The notes below the pieces were generated by a model. That model saw only the letters and a program-made list of their open reading frames with translations. It ran no database searches and had not been told where the DNA came from. Below, piece by piece: positions 34,203 to 45,760 of a stretch of 64,000 nucleotides of DNA (position 1 is its first letter; each line of letters begins with the position of its first letter). The stretch spans positions 35,741,046 through 35,805,045 of the forward strand of contig NC_044559.1 of assembly GCF_007565055.1 (NCBI RefSeq), in the 5' to 3' direction. Source of the DNA: Rhinopithecus roxellana. Taxonomy: Eukaryota > Chordata > Mammalia > Primates > Cercopithecidae. The position numbers and the translations under genes were made by a program.

Positions 34203-34521
34203 ACACATACATGCACACATTTAATATTATTATAATATAAATACACATACATGCACACACATAATAAACACACATACATGTACACATTTTAAGGGACAAG
34301 GTGAGGAAGAAAATTTGTTTTCCTGGTGTTTCTTTTTCCCCAAGCATTTGCTTATAGGAATCCCACTGGTGCCCAAAATAGTCACTCTAAGCAAGTAATG
34401 CTTTGTCCTTGCCTGGGCAGATGCAGAGCCATGAGTGCTGCTAGCTGGAGAGGCAGGAGGACTCAGTACCTGGATAGTTCTTTTCCCTTTTTCCCCTCTT
34501 TTCTGGTAAAATCCCATTTAT
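34203..34521 (+). repeat. Near-identical 319-bp copy C of 30977-31295
   Basis: Direct copy, about 99% identical by eye. Left neighbour is a TA/TAT-rich tract (34146-34202), right neighbour a TA-rich tract (34522-34718), so the copy lies inside an AT-rich repeat. The border sequence 'ttattataa(t/a)ataaata' occurs in both the source and the target tract. Confidence 0.95.
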
Positions 34522-34716
34522 AATTATATATAATTAATAATATACATACTATATTATTATATAATATAAATATATAAATACATAATATAATATATAATAT
34601 AAATATAATATAAAAATAATAAAATAATATATAATAGATAATATATTATATTATAATATATAGTATATAATTATATATTATATATATTACATAATATATA
34701 TAATTATATATATGAA

Positions 34717-34718
<2 letters not shown>
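34522..34718. repeat. AT-rich, TA-palindromic tract
   Basis: About 197 bases of nearly pure A/T with many TATATA/TAATTA self-complementary words, prone to cruciform extrusion and replication stalling. Runs into the GT repeat. Confidence 0.95.

Positions 34719-34720
<2 letters not shown>

Positions 34721-34760
<40 letters not shown>
34721..34760. repeat. (GT)20 microsatellite
   Basis: Twenty uninterrupted GT dinucleotides at the tail end of a reverse Alu. Probably highly polymorphic. Confidence 0.97.
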
Positions 34761-34764
<4 letters not shown>

Positions 34765-35036
34765 GCTCTGTCATCCAGGCTGGGGCTCAGTGGTGCAGTC
34801 ACAGCTCACTGCAGCCTCAACCTTGCAGACTCAAGCAATTCTCCTACCTCAGCCTCTCAGAGCAGCTGGAACTACAGGTGCGCACCACCATGCACAGCTA
34901 ACTTTTTTCTGTTTTTTGTAGAGATGGGGTCTTGCTATCTGGCCTGGGCTGGTCTTGAACCTCTGGGCTCAAGTGATCCTCCCACTATGGCCTTCTAAAG
35001 TGCTGGGATTACAGGCATGAGCCACCATGCCTGGCC
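34761..35036 (-). mobile_element. AluJ SINE
   Basis: Reverse Alu from 'acttgctctgtcatccaggc' to 'gccaccatgcctggcc'. J-like bases ('ctcactgcagcctcaacctt', 'cttgctatctggcctgggct'). Confidence 0.92.
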
Positions 35037-35257
35037 TTGTGTGACTTGAGTTCAAATTCATTTTTAAAAGCATTTCTATATTTTTAAAAAAACTAATTAT
35101 TTTTTATACCTCCAAAAATATGAGTGTGTGATTTGTAAAAAGTTTTAGGGACTAGGTTTAGAAATGTGTTGCTGTTGTTACAAAATGAACCTGAGTAAGT
35201 AGAAAGTAATTTTCACCAAAATGTTCAATTTTGCCAGAGGGCAAAAAGTTTTGTGAG

Positions 35258-35931
35258 TGTGTTAGGCTATTCCCGTGTTGCTACAAAGAAACATTCGAGA
35301 CTGGGTAATTTATAAAGAGAAAATATTTAATTGGCTCACGGTTCTACAAGCTATACAGGAAGCATAGTGGCATCTGCTTCTGGGGACGCTTCAGGAAGCT
35401 TCCAATCATGGTGTAAGGCAAAGGGGGAAGGAACAGGCACATCACATGGCGAAAGCAGGAGAAAGGGAGGCTGAGGGGAGATTTTAAACAACCAGAGATC
35501 ACAATAGTTCACTCACCACTATCACAAGAACAGCACCCAGTGAATTACCTGAGGTCAGGAGTCCTAGACCAGCCTGACCAACATGGTGAAACCCCGTATC
35601 CACTAAAAATACAAAAAAATTAGCTGAGCGTGGTGGCAGGCGCCCATAGTTCCAGCTATTCAGGAGGCTGAGGCAGGAGAATCCCTTGAACTGGGAGACA
35701 GACGTTGTGGGGAGTGGAGATAGCACCACTGCACTCCAGCCTGGACAACAGAGCGAGACTCCGTCTCAAAAAAACAAAGGAAAAAAGAACAGCACCCAGG
35801 GGATGGTGCTAAACCATTCATGAGAAATCCGTCCCCATGATCCAATCACCTCCCACCAGGCCCTACCTCCAACGTTGGGGGTTACATTTCAACATGACAT
35901 TTGGATAGGGACATACATTTAAACTATATCA
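35258..35931 (-). mobile_element. MST-type MaLR LTR split by an Alu
   Basis: Reverse LTR from 'tgtgttaggctattcccgtg' to 'tttaaactatatca'. Exact 5-bp duplication 'gtgag' (35253-35257 and 35932-35936). Landmarks are 'actgggtaatttataaagag' and 'tgatccaatcacctcccacc'. Interrupted at 35540 by an Alu. Confidence 0.93.
35526..35799 (+). mobile_element. 5'-truncated AluS inside an MST LTR, 15-bp TSD
   Basis: The Alu (35541-35784) starts at 'tgaattacctgaggtcagga', lacking about the first 50 bases, and ends in a short A-rich tail. Perfect 15-bp TSD 'aagaacagcacccag' at 35526-35540 and 35785-35799, which is LTR sequence. Confidence 0.96.
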
Positions 35932-35936
35932 GTGAG

Positions 35937-36369
35937 TTAGAGTAATTCAAGTTGGTCTACCTTGCAGAAACAATGTTCAGTGTGAACCCATACAAAGAAT
36001 AGCAATAAAGCAAGCCAAAGAATTCTACAGAATCTCAAAATGTCATCATCAAAACCTTTACCTTCCTTTGGAAACTGACATGCACCAAAGTATAAACAAA
36101 TCAAGAGGCTCATTTAATCTCCCTGCCATCTTTTCTGAAGTGAGTCTGCTGGCATACCAAGATAAACGTATGGTGTCACCTGCCAAAACAAACACATGCT
36201 TAAAAGGCCTTCACCAAGAAAGAATAGTTTCACCTTAGGAACAAGATCAAATTTCAAGTGACAATTCAAAACCTTCTGTTTGTGTCTTGATACAATATCA
36301 AAAGAGTATAATATGATATCTAGAAAGACATGAAACAAATGCAAAAAGGTATTTCTCAGTCATCCAAGA
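35937..36369. other. Unassigned non-coding stretch
   Basis: No repeat family recognised between the MST LTR and the L1M remnant. Confidence 0.4.
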
Positions 36370-37915
36370 ACTAAGAATTTTCCCAATGTTAAAGTGGTCT
36401 CTTATCAATGGATTGCCCATGTCATAGAAAAAAGGCTGGATAACCACTTTACAACATACAAACAAATAAATTCCAAATGCATTAAAAATCATGATAAGAA
36501 AAGTCAAACTGAAACTTCTAGAAAAGAACACAGAATAGCTTTAATACTTCACAGCAAGAAAGAATTTCTTAAACAGGGGTCAAAAAACTCATAAGGAAAA
36601 TATTCAATAAAATTGGCTATATTAAAATTTAAAATTTCTGGCTGGATGTGATGGCCCATGCCTGTAATTCAGCACTTTGGGAGGCCAAGGTGGCAGATCA
36701 CTTGAGCCCAGGGGTTTGAAACCAGCCTGGGCAACATGGAGAAACTTCATCTCTACAAAAAATATAAAAGTTAGCCAGGCATGGTGGCTCATGCCTGTAG
36801 TCCTAGCTACCCGGGAAGTCAAGGCTACAGTGAGCCAAGATCATGCCACACTGCACTCCAGCCTGGGCAACATAGCAAAACCCTTTCTCAAAAATAAATA
36901 AATATAATTTCTGTTCAAAAACAGCCACCACAAAATCAAACTGGGAGATGTGTAAAATATACAACAAAGAATGAATATCCAGAATTTACAAACACCTACA
37001 AGTCAATTTTTAAAAGACAGAGTAATCTATTGGAAAATGGATAAAGATATTAATAGTCAGTTCACAACTGAGGAACAACAAATGACTGTAAACATATGAA
37101 AATGTGTTATTCAGACTCATTAGTAATCAGGAAAAGGAAAATTAAAACTAAAGTAAGATTTTGCATGCTCAAACTTGACAATTGCAAGCACTGGCAAATT
37201 TGTGGAGAAATGGGAATGCTTTTACACTGCTGGTAATATAAACCCACACAGGCACTCTGAAGAGGAAAATTTTAATATCTAGTAAAAGCTAAGATGCACA
37301 AATCCCAAACCCCAATAGTTCCTCTGTGTTTACGCATGCTGCATCAGGAAGACACATGTAAACATGTTAATTGCATCATTATTGTAATAGCAAGACATTG
37401 AAGGGAGGCAGTATCTAAATATCTATCAACACCTAGAATGGATAAATAATGACATAGTCATAAAATACGATAAGGCAGTAAAAAAAAAAAAAAAAGAGTG
37501 AACTATAGCAACATGTACCAACATGAATTAATCTGAAAGACATAATGGAGAGCCAGAAAAAACAAAAAACAAAAAAACCAACAAAAAAGCAAGCTGTGGA
37601 TGCTTTTATATTAAGGGTAAAAAGGTGCAAAACTGTGATGTATATTGTTCATCTACATATATATGTGGGAATACTCTAAAAGCATGATAATGATAACACC
37701 AAAATCAATTATCTCTGGGAAGAAGAGATGAAAGGGATTTGGGAGGGGCATATAGGAGAATTCAGCCATATTTGCAATATTTCATTTCTTAAAACAATCT
37801 GAAGTATGGCAAAACTGTAACATTCTATATAGCAGGGTGCATATCATGCTTTTTCTGTTCTTTTCTGTATGTTCCAAACACTTTTTATTTTAAAGTGCTC
37901 ATGAAGTAATGTTTT
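36370..37915 (+). mobile_element. L1M remnant, split by an AluJ
   Basis: Sense ORF2 3' part and UTR in two pieces (36370-36639 and 36906-37915): 'acaaacaaataaattccaaa', 'aaatgtgttattcagactca', 'gagaaatgggaatgctttta', 'ctagaatggataaataatga', then UTR-like 'ttatctctgggaagaagaga'. An A16 run lies near 37481. Frames destroyed. Confidence 0.82.
36640..36905 (+). mobile_element. AluJ SINE within the L1M
   Basis: Forward Alu from 'ggctggatgtgatggcccat' to 'aaaataaataaata'. J-like ('tgagcccaggggtttgaaac'). A segment of the right arm is deleted. Flanks 'aatttct' repeat on both sides. Confidence 0.9.
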
Positions 37916-37929
37916 CCAATATGCAGTTA

Positions 37930-38029
37930 AGGAGTCCATGCATTCATTCATCCATTCATTCATTCAAATATACTGAGCATATGCAGGCACCTTTCTAGGT
38001 ATTGCAACAGTAGCATTTACTCTGAGTAG
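37930..38029 (-). mobile_element. L2 3'-end fragment
   Basis: 'gcattcattcatccattcat' then 'atactgagcatatgcaggca' then 'cctttctaggtattgcaaca' matches the reverse L2 terminus. Short. Confidence 0.55.
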
Positions 38030-38220
38030 CCAAGTGCTAAGGCCTGTGCTAAGCATCTTATATGCTTTAGTTCCTTTAATCCTCATTTCACCCTCATGCT
38101 TGCATGAGGAAAGTGAGGCCTAGGGAAAGTACTTGACCAAGGTCTCACAGTGAGCAAGTAGCAGAGCTAAGATATGACCCAGAACGACTCCAGAGCCAAT
38201 GCTCTCCCCCATGACACTCC
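38030..38220 (-). mobile_element. MIR SINE
   Basis: Reverse MIR nearly complete: 'ctgtgctaagcatcttatat', 'tttcctttaatcctc'-like, 'gaggaaagtgaggcctaggg', 'cttgaccaaggtctcacagt', 'aagtagcagagctaagatat', 'ctccagagccaatgctct'. Confidence 0.9.
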
Positions 38221-39072
38221 ACATCCAGAGGCTTACATGCATGGATACACTCGAGCCCAACACATGCTGGCCCTTCCACTCAGCCTGGCAGCACCACTCT
38301 GTTCTCACGCTGACCACACCATCGAACTCTGAGGCTCCAGAGAAATGAGGACTCTATTTTAAAAAGATTAAGGGCTTCTGGTCTCTCATGACCAGAGCTA
38401 ATTATCTCTAGTATAAAAATACCCCAAGGGCCAAATCTGGAAGTAATTTGCACAGTCCAATTCCCAAATTGAAACAGAAGCAACTGAATGAGTGTTTAAG
38501 TTATTTGACTGTGAATGACCATGACTGCCCTAAGGACACAGGACATAGGAAACTGTGTGGCGTCGGTAAGGAATGGAATCTGGACACAAATCCAGGGAGT
38601 TTCCGAAACCCATGACTGAGAAAATCAGACCATACAACCATATTTTGAGAAATAGGGAAAAGGTAATATTCTGATGGTACTGAAGTTTGCTTGGCGAAAC
38701 TCCCTTCTAATGGTTTTGCCTGTGGTCTACTGTTCTGCTAATAAAAAGCCATGTTATTCAGCTTGGCCAGTACAATTTCTGGGTAAAAAATAAGCCAATT
38801 AAAAAACAACAGTTTTCTCCCTCTTTAAGCCACTTCACTAGAATACAAACGTTTGGAGAACAGGGGCATTATTATGTCAGCTAACTTTCATTTCATTCAA
38901 ATAAGTCAACCTAATTCAGTGGCTTTCTATTCTTCATCCAAAAACTGCTTTACTTTTCATACCAACGGATATATTTCTTTTCTGAAATAATGTGAACACA
39001 AAGAATTTATTCTGAAAAAGAAAATGTGGAATATAAGTAGGTGGAGTGCTGTTTCCTATAATGAAGTACAGA
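38221..39072. other. Unassigned non-coding stretch
   Basis: No interspersed repeat recognised. Minus-strand frames of 65-67 codons overlap near 38280 and are unsupported. Confidence 0.4.
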
Positions 39073-39372
39073 ATTCCACTTAGGAGCTGGGCGTGGTGGT
39101 TCACGCCTGTGATCCCAGCACTTTGGGAGGCCAAAGGCGGGTGGATCCCTTGAGGTCAGGAGTTCCAGATCAGCCTAGGAAACATGGTGAAACCCCATCT
39201 CTACTAAAAATACAAAAATTAACCAGGTGTGGTGACACACACCTGTAATCCCAGTTACTCAGGAGGCTGAGGCAGGAGAATCGCTTGAACCTAGGGAAGT
39301 GGAGGTTGCAGTGAGCCAGGATTGTGCCACTGCACTCCAGCCAAGGTGTCAGAGTGAAACTCCATCTCAAAA

Positions 39373-39404
<32 letters not shown>

Positions 39405-39427
39405 GGAGAGAGAGAGAGAGAGAGGGA

Positions 39428-39475
<48 letters not shown>

Positions 39476-39590
39476 GGAAGGAAGGAAGGAAGGAAGGAAG
39501 GAAGGAAGGAAGGAAGGAAGGAAGGAAGGAAGGAAGGAAGGAAGGAAGGAAGGAAGGAAGAAAGGGAAAGATTGAAAGATTCCACATAGA
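39073..39590 (+). mobile_element. AluS SINE with expanded purine tail and TSD
   Basis: Alu body 39086-39370. The tail has grown into about 200 bases of GA and GGAA repeats. TSDs 'attccacttagg' (39073) and 'attccacataga' (39579) differ at two positions and show that the whole microsatellite belongs to the Alu's tail. Confidence 0.93.
39371..39578 (+). repeat. (GA)n-(GGAA)22 microsatellite
   Basis: GA/GAGG repeats to about 39471, then about 22 uninterrupted GGAA units to 39560. Translations in every frame give Arg/Glu/Lys/Gly or Ser/Leu/Phe repeats, which are not proteins. Confidence 0.97.
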
Positions 39591-39799
39591 GAAGAATGGC
39601 TGAGTAAGCTATGATCAGTCACCAAGAGAAATGTGGAGCCACTGAACTTAATGAAACTATTGATGGATTATGTAAATGTTCCCTAAATTACACAAATTAG
39701 AGCTAAGTTCATAGCCAGCCAATAGCAAGCATATGGATCTTTAAAGAATAATACTGGTTTTATATCTAAATCAATTATATGTCTATATGATTGTTTCAA

Positions 39800-41235
39800 C
39801 TTTCTCATCTACTTTGTGTTTGAGATACAATGTACATATCAACTCACCCTTTTAAAGTGTACAATTCAGTGGTTTTTAGTATATACATACAGTTGTGCAA
39901 CCATCTCTACTACCTAATTCTGTATATTTCATCACACCAAAATGAAACCATGTGTCCATTTGCAGTCACTCCTCATTCCCCCTCCTCCAGGCCATGGCAA
40001 CCACTAGTCTACTTTCTGTCCCTAGGCATTTACCTATTCTGGATATTTCATACAAATAGAATCACACAATAGCTGATCTTTAGTACTGGTCTCTTTCACT
40101 TAGTGTGTTTTCAAGGTCCATCCATATTATAGCATGCATAAGCACTACTTAATTCCTTTTCACTGTTGAATAATATACCATCATACAGATACACCACATT
40201 TTGTTCATCCATTCACCAGTTGATGTATATTTGAGTTGTTTGCAATTTTGGCTATTATGAATAATGTGGCCGTACACATTTGCGTACGAGTTTTAGGATA
40301 GATGTGTTTGTTTGTTTGAGCTGGAGTCAGGCTCGGTCACCCAGGCTGGAGTACAGTGGCACAATCTTGGCTCACTGCAACCTCCGCCTACTGGGGTGGG
40401 GTCAGGCAATTCTCCCAGCTCAGCCTCTCAAGTAGCTGAGATTACAGGTGCCCGCCACCACACCCAGCTAATTTTTGTATTTTTAGTAGAAACAGCATTT
40501 CACCTTGTTCTCGAACCTCTGACCTCAAATGATGCACCTGCCTCGGCCTCCCAAAGTGCTGGGATTACAGGCGTGAGCTACCACGCCTGGTGCATAGTGT
40601 TTTCAGTCCTCTTGGTTATATAGCTTGGAGTGGAATTGCTAGGTCACATAGTAACTCTATATTTAACTTTTTGAGGAACTGCCAAATTGTTCTCTAAAGT
40701 GCATACTATTTTACATTCTCACCAGCAATGTATTAGTGTTCCAATTTCTCTATATTCTCATCAACACTTGTATTCTCTTTTTTTTTTTAAATTACAACCA
40801 TCCTATTGAGTGGGAAGTGGTATCTTTTGGGTTTGATTTGTGTTTTTCTAATGGCTAATGACGTTGAACATCTTTTCATGTGCTTGCTGGTCATTTATAT
40901 ATCTCTTTGTAGAAAGGTCTATTCAAGGCCTTTGTAACTTTTAAAATTAGGTTATCTGTGGGTTTTTTGGTTGGGTTATAACAGTTCTTTATATATTCTG
41001 AAAAACAGACCCTTATCAGATATATGATTTGCAACCCCTTCCGTAGGTTGCAATTTCACTTTCTCGATAATGCCACTTAAAGCACAAAAGATTATGATTT
41101 TGATGAAGTCTATTCCATGTATTTTTTCCTTGGTTGCTTGTGCTAAGAAATCACTGCCTAATCCAAGGTCATAAAGATTTATACCTATGTTTTTTTCTAT
41201 CTCACTTACTTTTAGTTATGCTACCATGGTATCTT
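39800..41235 (-). mobile_element. L1M remnant, split by an Alu
   Basis: Reverse L1 3' part: UTR 'cacccttttaaagtgtacaa', 'ccaggccatggcaaccac'-like, 'ttcaaggtccatccatatta', then reverse ORF2 'acattctcaccagcaatgta', 'gacccttatcagatatatga'. Alu inserted at about 40303. Non-functional. Confidence 0.88.
40304..40591 (-). mobile_element. AluS SINE within the L1M
   Basis: Reverse Alu from 'tgtttgtttgtttgagctgg' to 'ctaccacgcctggtgca'. Small deletion around 'cattttcaccttgttctcg'-equivalent positions. Flanks share 'atag(at)gtgttt'. Confidence 0.9.
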
Positions 41236-42363
41236 TTATACATCTTTATAAACTGCCTTAAATTATTTCTAGAAAAAAAAGGAAAAGATTAATAAATTAA
41301 ATTTGAAGTCATAGTCACTGAAAAGGCCAACTATATACATTACTTTAATGCATGGAAATATCTATGACAAGTAATCCTTAAAAACAAAACTAAAGAAGGT
41401 AAAACTCAAAATGTAGAAGTGAACTTTTTGCATTGACTCATGCTCCAGGTGAGCTTCAGGTGATATAAATCTCATTTAATGTTCAGATTCTCTCGTCTAC
41501 ATTCTTATGTCCATCTAGTATAAACATAATAATTAAGAATGTGCTGGAATCACTGATTCCATATTATGAATCCTAAAGGTGGCTTGATTATATTGTGGAG
41601 GGCCATGAGTGTAAAGTTACAGAATTTGGCCTTTGTTATGTAAGCAAGACTGTTCAGAGGGTTTTCAGCACGGAAATGACACAATCCCATTGGTAAGTTA
41701 CAAAGATTGGGTAGGATGCCAGGTATAGTGTGAATCAGGTACTGGTAGGTGATAGGTGATTGATAGGTCTAGGGTGGAAGAACAGAGGGAACAGAGTCCT
41801 AATTAAAGACCACAGGGAAAACAGCAACTATTCTGAATCCTTTGAATTTTCTAGCAATACAAAGTAGGACCAAAAAAATTGCCCTTTAGAACAAAATAAC
41901 CTAATGCTCACGTGGCTTGAGCATATGTAATTCAGCTACTGTAATGCTGTACCCCGAGCGAAAACATGCCCTTTGAAGATTTAAAGTTTTGTCTCTGAAA
42001 TTAATTTAATCAGACATGCTAAACAATGTAAAAGTCAGCCTTCTTCTAGCATGCTGAGCTAAAGTTATTTATTTATGTTCTGAACTGGACCCTGCTGAGA
42101 TAAACCCTTCAAGATGTCACACCCCATTTTCTTCAGTACCCAGAAACACAGGTAGTGCCTGGGGAAATCGATTAACAACATCCAAATTCAGTCTTCTTAT
42201 AATTAGATAAAGGATGTGTTTGCTCCCAATGAGTCACAGACCTGGTACGTCTGCCAAATACCACCTGTATCAGAAACATACGCCTCCACTGCTGATTTGT
42301 TCTATAAAAATGTTTCTGGTATTTCATTCTTCTTTTATATTTTAACCAACAACTCCAGATTTC
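41236..42363. other. Unassigned stretch, includes a possible medium-reiterated repeat
   Basis: 41590-41800 ('ggagggccatgagtgtaaag', 'gttttcagcacggaaatgac') resembles a recurring mammalian repeat with 'followed-by-genome-wide' texture that I cannot name. The remainder is unassigned; no gene seen. Confidence 0.35.
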
Positions 42364-42715
42364 AGAAACTTGCAACTTTATTTTATTATTATTATTATTA
42401 TTATTATCCTTTGAGATTAAGTCTCACTCTGTCGCCCAGGCTGGATAGAGCACAGTGGCACAATCTTGGCTCACTGCAACCTCCGCCTCCCAGATTCAAG
42501 CAATTCTCCTGCCTCAGTCTCCCAAATAGCTGGGATTACAGGTGTGTGCCACCATGCCCGGCTGATTTTTGTTTTTTTAGTAGAGATGGGGTTTTGCCAT
42601 GTTGGCCAGGCTGGTCTCAAACTCCTGACCTCAGGTGATCTGCCCACCTCAGCCTCCTGAAGTGCTGGGATTATAGGCATGGGCCACCACGCTTGGCCAG
42701 GACCTCGCAACTTTA
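42364..42715 (-). mobile_element. AluS SINE with (TTA)n tail and degenerate TSD
   Basis: Reverse Alu to 'ggccaccacgcttggcc' (42698), with a tail of TTA repeats (42381-42408). A 17-bp TSD (42364-42380 and 42699-42715) shares 'gcaacttta' and differs at three positions. Confidence 0.93.
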
Positions 42716-42739
42716 ATAGCTGGATTCAGTAACTCTACT

Positions 42740-43350
42740 GGTCTTCCTGCCTTTGTTCCCTGCCCCAGCTCCCTGTCACCTAATCTAATTCATCCTGTAA
42801 GTGGTTCTCCACCAAATCTCCCTAGAATACCGCTTAGATGATGGCACTCCCTTGTTCAAAATCTTCAAAATGGTTTTCTGTTTACACAGCTAAATCCATA
42901 ACCTCACATTCACGCCCTCCAAAATGTGGTCCTAACCCAGGTTTCCAACCTTACTCCAATGACACTCTCCCAAAGTCTCCATTCTAGCCCAACTGGTTTC
43001 CTTCAGTTTCTCCCAAACACTTCTTCAACACAACACCCCCTTAACTCTCACACTTTGCTCCCCCAATCCTCCTTCTCTGGAAGGTCCTCCTCACCTTCTG
43101 TTTTCCAAATCTTTTCAATCCATTGAGACTCAGCTCACCTCCTTGGGAGAGGAAGACTTCCCAGACCACTGGGCACATAATAAGGTTGTGTGCTTTCCTG
43201 CCTGTGACATGACTTATCCTGGCACCAAATCCTCATCCGATGACTTTGCATGGATCACTGAATTTTCAAAAGGGATAAATCTCCTTCACAACCAACGGTA
43301 AGTTTCCTGAGGGTCGGGTTTCTTTGGTATGTATCTCATACTGCCCCACA
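42740..43350 (+). mobile_element. L2 LINE remnant
   Basis: Pyrimidine-rich sense L2 texture in order: 'gatggcactcccttgttcaa', 'aatggttttctgtttacaca', 'tctccattctagcccaactg', 'tcaatccattgagactcagc', 'gaggaagacttcccagacca'. Diverged; subfamily uncertain. Confidence 0.6.
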
Positions 43351-43990
43351 GAATGCACTTCATCTAGCGAAACTTAGTAAATAACTAATAAGTAAATATA
43401 CTCAAAATAGGCTTACTAAATAGTTAATAATTAAGTAAACGTAGGAAAGCTCTTGGCTGGAAGAGCTTTTAAGTGAGAACATGCTATCTACGCTGGTTCC
43501 AGACCGGACTTAAAGGGGCTCATGTGACTACATAAAACGCAGCAAGTTAGCAAGTACAGCCTTGGAATTCTTTTTTTCTCTCTCTCTCTCTCTTTACCAT
43601 GTACAAAATGCAATTCTAGGTACTTCAAAGGTTTACAAAGACAAGATAGATTCTTGAGTCCCTGACCTCAAGAAGTCCCCAGTCAAGTAGGCTAGTGCAG
43701 CCCCTGATTACTTACTGTAATATGTTTCAGGCAGCAGAATAACATGAAGACAGAAAGGCAGGCAGATGCCTGGACTAATGACGAAGAGTCTCAGTCTAAA
43801 CAGCAGTGGTTTCCTCAGGTATCTAAGATTATCATTTTGTAGCACAATTGAGTACAGATAGGCCTCTAGTGAAATGTCCTTTATTTCTTTAAACACAGAT
43901 AAACAACAATAAAAAAAATTCTAATTACTGTATGTTCCAGGGACTTGGGAGCCAACTGGCAATCCCATGGCTTTTTGGTTTAGGTTAATA
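43351..43990. other. Unassigned stretch with a (CT)n microsatellite
   Basis: T/CT repeat at 43569-43594. No interspersed repeat otherwise recognised and no supported gene. Confidence 0.4.
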
Positions 43991-44302
43991 AATGTGTTGG
44001 GTTTTGATATTGTTGTTTTGAGATGGAGTCTCTGTCACCAGGCTGGAGTGCAGTGGCGCTATCTCGGCTCACTGCAACCTCCACCTCCTGGGTTCAAGTG
44101 ATTCTCCTGCCTCAGCCTCCCGAGTAGCTGGGACTACAGGCACATGCTACCATGCCCAGCTAATTTTTGTATTGTTAATAGAGACGGGGTTTCACCGTGT
44201 TGGCCAGGATGGTCTTGATCTTTTGACCTCGTGATCTGCCCCCCTGGGCCTTTCAAAGTGCTGGGATTTGGCATGAACCACCACACCCGGCCAATGTGTT
44301 GG
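43991..44302 (-). mobile_element. AluSc-like SINE with 10-bp TSD
   Basis: Reverse Alu to 'ccaccacacccggcc' (44292). 'ccaggatggtcttgatcttt' and 'gacctcgtgatctgcc' indicate an Sc/Y-related copy. Perfect 'aatgtgttgg' TSD at 43991-44000 and 44293-44302. Confidence 0.95.
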
Positions 44303-45410
44303 TCTTATCACGAAAAATGTTTCAGCCAAAATCTGTTGTTGTGGTCAAGTCAAAGTTGTATTTATTATGCTGGAACAGGAATACAATAGTCAAAGAAATA
44401 TTCTAACATAGCATGTGTGTCTCTGTCACTAAAGACACTAGGTGAAAGAATATGAATATGTGATTGCAAATTTCTCTATTACTCTCAAAATATCTGACCA
44501 AATATCCTTTGAAGGGCCAGTAGATCTCCCCACATCACCATTTGTGGAGCAATATGATATCTAAATATGCTGGTAAGGCAATAATTTTAGGTAATGTATC
44601 CCCAAAAGACAGCTAAACTTTCTGCAAAAGAGATTTAGACAGGTGGTGATGTTTTTCTAGAATCATTTCCATAACCTTAAAGTGCCCCCCAGGAACCAGA
44701 AGGCATTGGTTTTGAAGTCCACTATTATACCATCTGTCACCTGTAAAGAATAGCCTGGCCCTAGGATATGAAATTTAACACAGATACTGCTTGCGTTAAG
44801 CAAAGACCTCATAAATAAGAATGTAATAAAATGGGCCATAGTGACTTAATTTTCACTGCCATTCTGGGTTTGATTATCAAGCCAGTCCAAACAGGGACAA
44901 AGAATTAGATGAGAATATTGGCTGACTCGGTTGGATATTAAAAAACAACAAAGTTAAGCTACCATTTCAGTCCCTACTTAAAAAGCAATAAAAGCAATGA
45001 TTATACATATTCATTTACCATTGTTTAAAAATAATAAAGGAGATATTTATACTGGGAAAAATATAAATGGTACGTCCAGTGACAGCTATCTAAACATGAA
45101 TCCAGGGACAACATTGAGATTAGCAGTACACACGACAGGGTAGTCTGAAAATATAAAATGCCTTGAAATCTAGCGACCAACATATAGATAGAAATATTAC
45201 TTCATATATTTCTGCTTTTTAAAACCCAATGTAATGCAATGCTTTAAATTACATCTATCTGAAATAGTTTGCAAGTATGTGTTGCTGAACATCCTACTAA
45301 CTTTGGAAGAAGAGGGCACACCTGCACACCCTAGATTCATCTGTGCAGCTGTGGCAGTTAACATCAACAGGAAGTAAAAAAGAGGGACAGAAAACAGACA
45401 GGCTACGATC
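44303..45410. other. Unassigned non-coding stretch
   Basis: About 1.1 kb, AT-leaning, with no interspersed repeat or supported gene recognised. Confidence 0.4.
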
Positions 45411-45760
45411 AGAATTTGGGAGAATTGGCCCAGCATGGTGGCTCAAGCCTATAATCTCAGCTCTTTGGAAGGCTGAGGCAGGTGGATCACTTGAGGCCAG
45501 GAGTTCAAGACCAGCCTGGCCAACATGGGAAAACCCCATATTTACTAAAAATACAAAAATTAGCTGGATGTAATAGCACGCACCTATAACCCCAGCTACT
45601 CCAGAGGCTGAGGCACGAGAATCACTTGAAACCAGGAGGCAGAGATTGCAGCGAGCCAAGATGGTACCACTGCACTCCAGCCTGGCCAAGACAGCAAGGC
45701 CCTGTCTCAAAACCAAAACAAAACAAAAGGAAGAACAAGCAAGCAAAGAATTTTGGAGAA
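45411..45760 (+). mobile_element. AluS SINE (old) with TSD
   Basis: Forward Alu from 'ggcccagcatggtggctcaa' (45427) to a CAAAA-rich tail. TSDs 'agaatttgggagaa' (45411) and 'agaattttggagaa' (45747) differ at one base. Confidence 0.95.

Noticed and set aside
31004..34517. Two nearly identical 95-codon minus-strand frames that look like a duplicated small gene
   Set aside because: The identity extends over the whole 319-bp DNA duplication, including non-coding CA/TA sequence, so it reflects DNA duplication, not selection on protein.
39170..39625. Several overlapping open frames up to 151 codons on both strands
   Set aside because: All are Alu plus GA/GGAA repeat translations.
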